Shown here in pieces: positions 24,796 through 32,261 of a DNA stretch of 64,000 bases; the first letter of the stretch is position 1; each line of letters opens with the position of its first letter. The notes below the pieces were generated by a model. That model was not told where the DNA came from. It ran no database searches and worked only from the letters and a program-made list of their open reading frames with translations. The stretch lies in the NCBI GenBank assembly GCA_022827835.1, contig JAJEIO010000019.1:186001-250000 (forward strand), in the 5' to 3' direction. This DNA is from Candidatus Latescibacterota bacterium. Its GTDB lineage: Bacteria > Latescibacterota > UBA2968 > UBA8231. The position numbers were made by a program, and so were the translations under genes.

Positions 24796-27700
24796 CATTG
24801 GATCTCGACGTACCTTGGCATAGGGAGTCCTTTGACCTTTTCATCTACCAGCGACTGCCCCAGCTTTTGGGCGAGCGCTTGCCGCTGGCCGATTATCAAG
24901 TCGAACAACAGGACTCCTATACTTTTTCCATTAAGCTGAGCTTGGGACTCGGCGATGCCTCGGTCGAGGTTGAGTACCGAGATTTGCCTCGGCCCGACCG
25001 CGATGGTCTTTTCCACATTGAAGGCAACTATCGGGTCGTGGTCCCCTATCCCGACCGGCGCGAACTCGATCAAGCGCGCATTTTGTGCGTGGGCGAGCAG
25101 CTCTATGACTTTATTGACCAAAGATTGGAGGCGGCTCCCGAGCAATTGGCTTGGGACGACGACCTAGTGCGGAACTGGCTGTCGCTGGACGCTTGGATGC
25201 GCGACTTCCACTTGGAGGCAACTTCGCAGTACCTCCAGGCGACCAACTGGCTCGACCGCTATACTCATCTGCGGCGGCTGACTTTGATCCCCATCGTTGG
25301 CGAGCCGTTTGACGACCAAGACGTTTTCCCCTACAGCCAATACGGCCTAGTGTGCCCCTACTGCACTCCCGAGGGGCCCAATATCGGCCGAGTGTTGGAA
25401 GTGGCCCGCGGTGCCCGCATCCGCGACGGCAAGCTCGAACGGATCGACGAAGTGCCCGACAGCATCTTGGGTTTTTCGGCTTCCATGGTACCCTTTCTCG
25501 AACACGACGATACCAATCGCGCTCTGATGGGCATCAATATGATGCGCCAGTGGACGAGCGCCGCCGACACCGCGGCACCGATTCACGACACGGGTTGGTT
25601 CCGCCAGCAGTACGACCAGCGCTTGGCCTCCAAGGGCAACAAACCCGAGCCGGCCCTAGTACAGACGGGATACGAGCCCGAGGCCGCCGACTTTTGGGGC
25701 GGGTACAATCTGCTGACCGCCTTCGTCATGTGGGATGGGGACACGTTCGAGGATGGCTTAGTCATTAGCGAGTCGGCCGCGGTGCGGATGGACTTTCCCG
25801 CCGCAGTGGGGGTGGGCGACAAACTAAGCAACCGCCACGGTGCCAAAGGGGTGGTGACGCGCATCCTGCCCGACGCCGACATGCCGCAGTTGCCCGACGG
25901 TACGCCGATAGAGCTCATCTTGAGTCCGACCAGTATGGTTTCGCGGCTCAACTTCGGCCAGCAGCGCGAGGTGGTCATGGGTCGCATTGCCCAAGCCGAA
26001 GGGACTCCGGCGGTGGTGCCGCCTTTCCAAGCACCCAGCGAAGAGACGTTAAAAGCGCGTCTGGTCGAGGCGGGACTGCCCGAAGACGGCATGGAGCAAC
26101 TGACCCTCAAAGGCGCAAAACTGCCCTATCGCAGTACCGTGGGTTGGGTGTACTGGGGCCGCTTGGCGGCCCACACTGCGGTCGAGCACTTGGAAACCGC
26201 GGTGACAGGAGCCGGCGGACCAGCGCTCGACATGATGGCCTACGGAGCTTTGTGCGAGGCTGGGGCCGTAGCCAATATCCACGCTTTGTTCAACACGGCC
26301 GCGGCTGAGCGGCCCGACGCCGATGCGCTAGGCCAGCGTTTAGCTTCTGATCCAATATCCCCGTCTCCGCCTCCGTCTCCACGCTTTGCTCTATTGCAGC
26401 AGTTGTTGGGTATGGCCGGGATACGGGCCGAGTTAGCAAACGGGGAGTTGCGATTTTCCTTTGCCGAGCCCGAGGGACTGACCTTGGCCCGGCCAGTGCC
26501 GCATCCGTGGGCACCGGGACGCCAAGTGGAGACGGTGGGAGATCCCGGCGCTTTGCCTGCGGGGATTGAGTTCGACCCGATCCGAGACTGCTACGAGGAT
26601 TTGGTCGAGGCCAATACGCGCTTGCAACGCATCGTCGATAGCGAGGCACCCGAAGCCCTAGTCGGACCGGCAGTGGCGCAGGTGACCCAACGGGTGGAGG
26701 ATTTTTTCACCGCGTTGTTGCGCCCGGAGCACCTCCACTTCCAAGCAAGACCGCTGTTTAGCGGCCGGGCCGCGCTCGCCTCGGAGTCTGAGTTGGATCT
26801 TGACCAAGTGGGCCTGCCCGAGGAAATGGCTTGGGCTTTGTTCGGGCCTCAGGTAGAGCGGGAGATAGGTCGCGCCGAGGAAGTGGCCCAGCGTTCGCCC
26901 CGAGCGGCTGAGGTTCTGGACGCGATCATGGAGCGCTCGTGGGTGCTGCTGTACAGCGCCCAGCGGGTGCTGGTTGACGATGGCCCGGCGTCCACCGCGA
27001 TGGTGGCCTTTCGTCCGCAGCGTTTGGCCGGGGCCGCCGTGCGCGTCCATCCGCGCGTTTGCCGACTGATGGAGCTAGATTTCGACGGCGATCAGATCGA
27101 GGTGTTTTTGCCCCTCACTGAGGAAGCTCAGGCCGAAGCCGGAACCGCGCTGTCGGTGGCCGGGCACATACAGCGCGATGCGGATATATGGCGCTACGTG
27201 ACCGACAATTATCACGGCACGATATGGGGCTTGGCGCAGCTATGCCGCACTGAGGAAGGCCGCGCTGAAGTGGAGGAATTGACCGGAGTGGCCGTGGATG
27301 GCAGTCGGCTATTTTCCAAGCACGATCTCAACCGCTTGCTAGCTCAGGTGCTGCAGCGCGAGGGCCTAGAGCGAGCGCTGGAGGTACTCGACCAGTTGAC
27401 GCGGCGCGGCTTTGAGGTCTGCAAGCAGTCGGGGGCCTCCTTTAATCCCTTCCTCGGTTCGAGCAAGGAGTGGCCTGAGCAACCCAAAGAGGTCGATAGG
27501 GACGAGTGGCAAATGTACAGCGACGAGTTGGTGGCGGCTTTCTACCAGCAGGCCGATTTCGACGACAACGACTTGGGGCCCTTGGTCCTGTTGTCGCTGT
27601 CGGGGGCGCGGGGCAACCAACAGCAGTTGATCCAATACGTGGGCGGTGGGTTAATCTATCGGGAAGATGGCGGCCTATTCGCCCAGCGCGGTTGTTGGCG

Positions 27701-27956
27701 CGACGGCCTGTCGGTAGAGGAAACCAAGGTACGGGCCCCGCGTGCCTTATGGTGGGGTCTGGCCGCCGCCAACCAGCGCTGGATTGAGGCGCAGGAAGCG
27801 GCCCAACAGCCCGTCCGGGCCGATTACCACGTTTTGGGACGAGCCGCCAAGGCCGCGCAGCCGGGCGTGGTCTTGGCGAGGGCAGCCGAGCGCGGCGAGG
27901 TCGAGCCGCTGACCAGTCTATTCAGCAGGCTCTTTGTGGGACTGACGGCGGACTGA
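24792..27956 (+). CDS. Single-chain minimal RNA polymerase-like protein: trimmed RpoB fused to trimmed RpoC
   Basis: 1054 residues in one intact frame. Beta-like part: 71-85 (GLFHIEGNYRVVV), 145-167 (rifampicin-pocket region, THLRRLTLI), 184-201 (YGLVCPYCTPEGPNIGRV), 228-250 (SASMVPFLEHDDTNRALMG), 311-327 (FVMWDGDTFEDGLVISE), 342-355 (GDKLSNRHGAKGVV, Lys344/Lys352 equal to E. coli beta K1065/K1073) and 449-500. A Pro-rich linker (521-530) leads to the beta-prime-like part: clamp helices 599-642, SGR (657-659), VHPRVCRLMELDFDGDQ with Asp763/765/767 (E. coli D460/462/464), then PLTEEAQAEA, SGASFNPF (880-887), SGARGNQQQ (937-945) and a degenerate bridge-helix region 969-1003. Missing: most of the lobes, the whole beta flap, zinc ribbon, trigger loop and jaw. 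Full rpoB plus rpoC would be about 2700 residues. Presumed to transcribe DNA with the coupled sigma factor; activity is inference. Confidence 0.9.
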   Translation: MTLDLDVPWHRESFDLFIYQRLPQLLGERLPLADYQVEQQDSYTFSIKLSLGLGDASVEVEYRDLPRPDRDGLFHIEGNYRVVVPYPDRRELDQARILCVGEQLYDFIDQRLEAAPEQLAWDDDLVRNWLSLDAWMRDFHLEATSQYLQATNWLDRYTHLRRLTLIPIVGEPFDDQDVFPYSQYGLVCPYCTPEGPNIGRVLEVARGARIRDGKLERIDEVPDSILGFSASMVPFLEHDDTNRALMGINMMRQWTSAADTAAPIHDTGWFRQQYDQRLASKGNKPEPALVQTGYEPEAADFWGGYNLLTAFVMWDGDTFEDGLVISESAAVRMDFPAAVGVGDKLSNRHGAKGVVTRILPDADMPQLPDGTPIELILSPTSMVSRLNFGQQREVVMGRIAQAEGTPAVVPPFQAPSEETLKARLVEAGLPEDGMEQLTLKGAKLPYRSTVGWVYWGRLAAHTAVEHLETAVTGAGGPALDMMAYGALCEAGAVANIHALFNTAAAERPDADALGQRLASDPISPSPPPSPRFALLQQLLGMAGIRAELANGELRFSFAEPEGLTLARPVPHPWAPGRQVETVGDPGALPAGIEFDPIRDCYEDLVEANTRLQRIVDSEAPEALVGPAVAQVTQRVEDFFTALLRPEHLHFQARPLFSGRAALASESELDLDQVGLPEEMAWALFGPQVEREIGRAEEVAQRSPRAAEVLDAIMERSWVLLYSAQRVLVDDGPASTAMVAFRPQRLAGAAVRVHPRVCRLMELDFDGDQIEVFLPLTEEAQAEAGTALSVAGHIQRDADIWRYVTDNYHGTIWGLAQLCRTEEGRAEVEELTGVAVDGSRLFSKHDLNRLLAQVLQREGLERALEVLDQLTRRGFEVCKQSGASFNPFLGSSKEWPEQPKEVDRDEWQMYSDELVAAFYQQADFDDNDLGPLVLLSLSGARGNQQQLIQYVGGGLIYREDGGLFAQRGCWRDGLSVEETKVRAPRALWWGLAAANQRWIEAQEAAQQPVRADYHVLGRAAKAAQPGVVLARAAERGEVEPLTSLFSRLFVGLTAD

Positions 27957-27959
27957 GTT

Positions 27960-28808
27960 TTACTGAACCACCGCTTCGTCGCCCAAATGCTCGCGAATCC
28001 ACGCTTTCAGCGGCACGTCTTCTTCTTTTGGCGAAGTGTAGCCGTGCCCGCCGCTTGGGCCAGCACCTAGTAGCTGCTGGCGGATGGGGTCGCAGCGGTC
28101 CATCAGGTGATCTACCGTCATGTCGTCGCGCGGCCGCAACCAGCGGTAGCTATAGCCGTAAAACAGCGCCCTGCGCGCGTTGGGCGAGGAGTTGTGGCCG
28201 GCCGCGTGCCAGATGCGCCGGTCGAAAAATACCGCGTCGCCCGCCGCCACTTGGATTGGTGTTGCGCCTGCTGGGTCTAAGTCCTCGTCTTCGGGCATTT
28301 CCAGCTTGTTTTTTAGGTGCGAGCCGGGTACGGCGTGGAAGTTGCCGCGATTGGTCTCGGTGCAGTCCGTGAGAAAGTACGCCACCTTGAGCGAAACCCT
28401 CGGCCGAGGCTCAGTCTCCATGTCGATGTTGAGCCGCCCGCTGTCTTGATGCCAGCCTAGCCGCTTGCGCGCGGGCACGACGCCGTCTAAAGGCGGAGTG
28501 ACGATCAAGTGCGTGTGGTAGAGCTGAATGTGCCAGCCCAAAATCCCAAATACCTTGGCGAACGTCTTGGGCCAGTCGAGCAACTCCAGAAAGAGCTCGT
28601 CTTTGCCGATAAAGTCGAAAAAGTTGTGCATTTGGTGCTTTTCCAACCCCTTTTGCAGCCGGGCCTCGGCGTCGAGGCGATCGACGATGGGGATGAGCTG
28701 TGCTACCAAATTTTGCGGCAGCACATCGCGGACGATGAAGAAGCCGTCCTCCTCAAACTGGCGACGCTCCTCCTCAGTCAACGCATATTGCAGGCAGGTT
28801 GCATCCAT
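27960..28808 (-). CDS. PhyH-family Fe(II)/2-oxoglutarate dioxygenase (4 of 8)
   Basis: A 282-residue PhyH-superfamily enzyme. LTEEERRQFEEDGFFIVRDVLP is the N-terminus; RLGWHQDSGRLNID supplies His and Asp; DRRIWHAAGHNSSPNARRALFYGYSYRW supplies the distal His and the co-substrate Arg. IQLYHTHLIVTPP and the long C-terminal R-D-D-M-T segment resemble the EctD/PhyH-like group that hydroxylates small polar molecules, but no assignment is safe. GGAGG precedes the ATG. It is convergent with the RNAP-like gene with only three bases between stops, so the two transcripts must overlap at their 3' ends. Confidence 0.9.
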   Translation of the reverse strand: MDATCLQYALTEEERRQFEEDGFFIVRDVLPQNLVAQLIPIVDRLDAEARLQKGLEKHQMHNFFDFIGKDELFLELLDWPKTFAKVFGILGWHIQLYHTHLIVTPPLDGVVPARKRLGWHQDSGRLNIDMETEPRPRVSLKVAYFLTDCTETNRGNFHAVPGSHLKNKLEMPEDEDLDPAGATPIQVAAGDAVFFDRRIWHAAGHNSSPNARRALFYGYSYRWLRPRDDMTVDHLMDRCDPIRQQLLGAGPSGGHGYTSPKEEDVPLKAWIREHLGDEAVVQ

Positions 28809-28883
28809 GGGAAACCTCCAAGTGGATAGCTGTCGCGCCCCCAGTGCTGAGGACGGACTGCAAACGTCAAAAATGTAGGCGAC

Positions 28884-30002
28884 TCAATGGCCGGGCAATC
28901 GCCGCACCGTCCCCGGCACCACCGGCTCGCCACGGTGAGCGCTCGCCACGGCCGCAAAACACAGTGCCAAACTCGCGAGATTGGCGCGGGCGCTGTTACT
29001 AGGCTCGCGGCCCTCCTCGACGGCGCACAGCAGTTCGGCCATAGTCCCGTGAAACCCCTGCTCAAACCACGTTCCCACAAGCTGCGGCCGAGCCACGCCC
29101 GCTGCGGTGTACAAAGTGACTTCTTGCTCCGTCAGATCCACGCCGCTGGCCCCTATGGTGCCCTCCGTGCCGACGAGATACGTGCGGTCCTGTTGTCCTT
29201 GGCGAGTGTTGCCGTTAAAGAAGATCGTCGCCTGTGCGCCCGCGCACTCAATCGCCGCTTGGGCCAAAAGCGGCGGTTTGGCGTCCTGATCGGCTGCGTG
29301 TCGAGCTGAAGCGTGGATCCGTTGCGGCGTCTCGTCTCCTAAGAGCACCGCCGCCATATCGAACCAGTGCATCCCAAAGTCGTAGAGTATCAGATCTTCC
29401 ACTGCGTCAAAGGCAGAGCCAGCGATCCAGTTGTGGTCCCAATGCACGGCAAACTCGACGCTCTGCACTTGGCCGACCAAGTTAGCGGCCACGGCGTGGC
29501 GCATGTAGCTAAAATGCGGTGCCCAGCGGCCATTCTGGTTGACAGCTAGTTGCACGCCGCGCCGCTCGGCCCGGGCAATGAGCGCCTCGCCCACGTCCAA
29601 GTCGAGCACAAAAGGCTTCTGGCTGAGGACGTGTTTGCCCGCGTCAATGGCCGCTCCGAGAATCGGTAGCCGCTCCTGCGGATGGGGCGTGACGTCCACC
29701 ACTTCGATATCGTCGCGGGCGAGCAGATCCCGATAGTCGAGGTACGTATCGGCCTCGGGGTAGAACTCCCTCTGCCGCTGCTCGACGCGCCCCCGATCGC
29801 GGCTGCACAGAGCCGCGACCTCATAGCCAGCGTTTTTATAGGCCCGCAAGTGCATCTCGGAAATGCCGCCGCAGCCGATCAGGCCGATCTGCGGACGATA
29901 GGTCGCTGGATCGCGCGGCTGGTAGGGCAAGTCCGGGGCTGGTACTGCGGTCTCCGACCCGGTTTTGCCTCGGCCGTAGCCGCTGTCTTGGCTTTCTGCC
30001 AT
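28884..30002 (-). CDS. Gfo/Idh/MocA-family oxidoreductase
   Basis: A 372-residue NAD(P)-dependent dehydrogenase-like protein. QIGLIGCGGISEMHLRAYKNAG is the Rossmann GxGxxG loop (about residue 40), HVLSQKPFVLDLDVGEAL is the EKP-equivalent catalytic lysine motif (QKP), and NQNGRWAPHFSYMR is the substrate-side strand. FGMHWFDMAAVLLG gives the conserved His. Start chosen at the ATG next to the upstream stop at 30005; the first 35 residues are a polar Gly/Ser/Pro-rich extension. It is the third gene of a minus-strand run with another Gfo/Idh/MocA protein (30005-31081) and a methyltransferase. Likely acts on a sugar or inositol; substrate unknown. Confidence 0.88.
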   Translation of the reverse strand: MAESQDSGYGRGKTGSETAVPAPDLPYQPRDPATYRPQIGLIGCGGISEMHLRAYKNAGYEVAALCSRDRGRVEQRQREFYPEADTYLDYRDLLARDDIEVVDVTPHPQERLPILGAAIDAGKHVLSQKPFVLDLDVGEALIARAERRGVQLAVNQNGRWAPHFSYMRHAVAANLVGQVQSVEFAVHWDHNWIAGSAFDAVEDLILYDFGMHWFDMAAVLLGDETPQRIHASARHAADQDAKPPLLAQAAIECAGAQATIFFNGNTRQGQQDRTYLVGTEGTIGASGVDLTEQEVTLYTAAGVARPQLVGTWFEQGFHGTMAELLCAVEEGREPSNSARANLASLALCFAAVASAHRGEPVVPGTVRRLPGH

Positions 30003-30004
30003 AG

Positions 30005-31081
30005 CTATTGAATCAGCGGTAACGTGCGCTTCTGCGCGGCGCTCTGGTAGGCCGTATCGACGATCTGTTGGCCGATGCGGCACAGTGCTGGCGAGAGCGG
30101 CCCCTCGATGGGTTGGTCCTGTTCGATGCAGTGAATCACGTACTGGACGGGATTCTGGAAAGGCGGTTCGAGCACATCTACTGGCCGTCCCTCGGTCGCT
30201 GGCTGTGCCCGCGTCTGCACGCGGATTACCTCCTCGTAGTCATAGGAACTGATCGTGCCCTCGCTGCCAACGATCGCGAAGCCGCACTTGGGCTGGGGTT
30301 GCAGAGTCCAGGGATCGGTAAAGGTGCCCCAGCGCGTCTCGAATTTCGACAGGCCCCGCTCGTAGCGCGCCACCGCAATGCAGTGTTCATCTACTTCAAG
30401 CCCTTGGGGCTGATCTACGGTGGCCGTCACCTCAATTGGTGCCCGGCCGTCCATGTACCAGGTGCCCAATGTGGTGCCGTAGCCTAGGTAGTCCAGCAGG
30501 GAGCCGCCGCCCGCGGCCTTTTTGTAAAACCAACTCGTGGGTTTTTCGCGCTCGACGTCGGCGGCGGTGCGCTCCACTTTGTCGGCGAGGTGCCACAGCG
30601 GCCCTCGGTTGCCGTCGTAGTAGTGGACTTCGATCACCTCGCCGATCTTGCCTTCGGCGATGAGCCGCTGCGCCGTGCGGTGCGGCGGATACCAAGCCAG
30701 CGGCCAGTTGATCGCCAACAGTTTGCCCGTCCCCTCCATGGCCCGCTGCATCTGGTCCGCCTCGGCAAGGGTGGCGGCGAAGGGTTTTTCCATGATGATG
30801 TGCACGCCGAAGGGCGCGACCTTTTCGGTCCACTCCCCGTGTTCAGCGGTAGCCGGGCACAAAAGAACAATGTCCGGCTGGGTTTTTTCCAGACATTCCC
30901 GGTAGTCGGTGAAAACTCTATCGGCTGGAATGGCGAAATCCGCGCACGCCTGCTGCATGCGCTCGGGCTGCTCATCGCAGATGCCGACGATTTCGACGTC
31001 TGCGTGCTCAAAGGCCATGCGCAAATTGTCGCCCATGTGCAGATGGTCGAAGTTGATCCCGGCGATTTTCCACTTGCTCAT
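30005..31081 (-). CDS. Gfo/Idh/MocA-family oxidoreductase
   Basis: A 358-residue dehydrogenase-like protein. Its N-terminus WKIAGINFDHLHMGDNLRMAFE lacks the classical GxGxxG and instead has GINFDHLHMG, a variant seen in some members of this family. HIIMEKPFAATLAEADQM holds the EKP motif with the catalytic Lys. GGGSLLDYLGYGTTLGTWYM is the conserved G-G-x-x-x-D-x-G-x-H-equivalent block, here with Tyr-Gly instead of a His. It sits three bases after the methyltransferase gene and two before the next oxidoreductase gene, so the three are probably one operon. Substrate unknown. Confidence 0.85.
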   Translation of the reverse strand: MSKWKIAGINFDHLHMGDNLRMAFEHADVEIVGICDEQPERMQQACADFAIPADRVFTDYRECLEKTQPDIVLLCPATAEHGEWTEKVAPFGVHIIMEKPFAATLAEADQMQRAMEGTGKLLAINWPLAWYPPHRTAQRLIAEGKIGEVIEVHYYDGNRGPLWHLADKVERTAADVEREKPTSWFYKKAAGGGSLLDYLGYGTTLGTWYMDGRAPIEVTATVDQPQGLEVDEHCIAVARYERGLSKFETRWGTFTDPWTLQPQPKCGFAIVGSEGTISSYDYEEVIRVQTRAQPATEGRPVDVLEPPFQNPVQYVIHCIEQDQPIEGPLSPALCRIGQQIVDTAYQSAAQKRTLPLIQ

Positions 31082-31084
31082 CGT

Positions 31085-31924
31085 TTAGCTCGCAAGCTGT
31101 GCCCAAGCGGTTACATGGGGCACTAGGCGGATTGGGCGTTTCGACGTCGCCACTTCTTGCCGAACCCGCTCGGCTAGGGTATCCACGTCAAGCTCTTCCG
31201 CTGTGGTGATCCCGTACTGTTCGAGGAGTGGGAGTACGCTGCGCAAGCTGTTGGCAGCATATGAGTATCCGGCCCAACCATCCGGTCCGCCGACTGGATA
31301 CTCGCAATGCATGTACGGCTCGGGTAGGCCCGCCTCGACAAAAGCGCGGTACAGGCCGAAGCCCATGTCGATATGCGCTCCAGAACGCTCGAATACTTTG
31401 AGGACCCAACCGATCAGCTCGTTTGCGAGGGGCGTATCTGGAGAATGAGGCATTTGCTGATAGGGGGTAAAATCAGCCTCCTGAAAGGCCACGATCCCTC
31501 CTGGACGCAGACGGGTCGCTAGTTGTTTCAAGGCGTCGGCGGGGTCGGCCATATACATGAGGACCAGCCGACCAGTTACGGCGTCGAAATCGTTCCCCAA
31601 CTCCAAGGTCCGGGCGTCCCCCGCGACGAATTCGACGTTGGTAAACCCAGCCGCCTGCGCCCGTGCCCGCGCCGTTTCGAGAATCTCCGGATTTACATCC
31701 ACGCCCACGACGGCTCCTTCTGGCCCGACCAACTCGGCGGCTGTCAGGGCCACATCCCCGGGGCCGCTGCCAATGTCGAGCACCTTCATCCCGCTGCTGA
31801 TGCCCGCCTCTCTAAAAAAGCGCCGCGTCACAGCGTCGTACAGTTGCGACTGCTGAATCAGACGCTCCTCCTCCCCTTGGGTGCGTCCCATCGTATATGT
31901 TGCATCGCTCTTCGATTCGCTCAT
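31085..31924 (-). CDS. Class I SAM-dependent methyltransferase
   Basis: A 279-residue methyltransferase of the UbiE/COQ5-like group. MKVLDIGSGPGDVALTAAELVG is motif I (SAM-binding), VVGVDVNPEILETARARA is motif II with the ribose-binding acid, FVAGDARTLELGNDFDAVTGRLVLMY covers motifs III and post-II, and LRPGGIVAFQEAD is the usual strand after it. The C-terminal 100 residues are a substrate-capping region typical of small-molecule methyltransferases. The start follows GGAGG; the longer open frame lacks a site. First gene of a minus-strand trio with two Gfo/Idh/MocA oxidoreductases. Substrate unknown. Confidence 0.9.
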   Translation of the reverse strand: MSESKSDATYTMGRTQGEEERLIQQSQLYDAVTRRFFREAGISSGMKVLDIGSGPGDVALTAAELVGPEGAVVGVDVNPEILETARARAQAAGFTNVEFVAGDARTLELGNDFDAVTGRLVLMYMADPADALKQLATRLRPGGIVAFQEADFTPYQQMPHSPDTPLANELIGWVLKVFERSGAHIDMGFGLYRAFVEAGLPEPYMHCEYPVGGPDGWAGYSYAANSLRSVLPLLEQYGITTAEELDVDTLAERVRQEVATSKRPIRLVPHVTAWAQLAS

Positions 31925-32261
31925 GGGATTCAATCCTCCTTTTTTGAGCTGGCTTTTTGGTGCGACAGTTCCTAAGTGTTGGGCAACCATGCAGGCTACC
32001 CATTGTCCGCAGAGCATCTAGTGCGCTGAGGGCAATCGGGTATTCAAGATATTTTTGCGCAGAAAGTCAAACGCCGCGTTTCTTGGTCGTAGCCGCACTA
32101 GTAGCGAATAGACCGCTCTCTCCATCCAGCTTGTCTCCGGCGGCCAATCGCCCAATTTTAGGCCCGATTCCAACTATGTGCTTGGACGTAGATGTCCATT
32201 GCGGGAGCAGCCTCCGCTTTTTTGCGTGGGATTGGACATCAAAAACGAAAAGGATCGCGCC
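31925..32261. other. Divergent intergenic region, 337 bases
   Basis: This gap separates the methyltransferase gene (minus strand) from the glycosidase-like gene (plus strand) and must hold promoters for both. I looked for genes, tRNAs and hairpins and see none I can support. Both ends have ribosome sites (GGAGG on the minus side, AAAAGGA on the plus side). No good pair of -35 and -10 boxes stands out. Confidence 0.5.
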
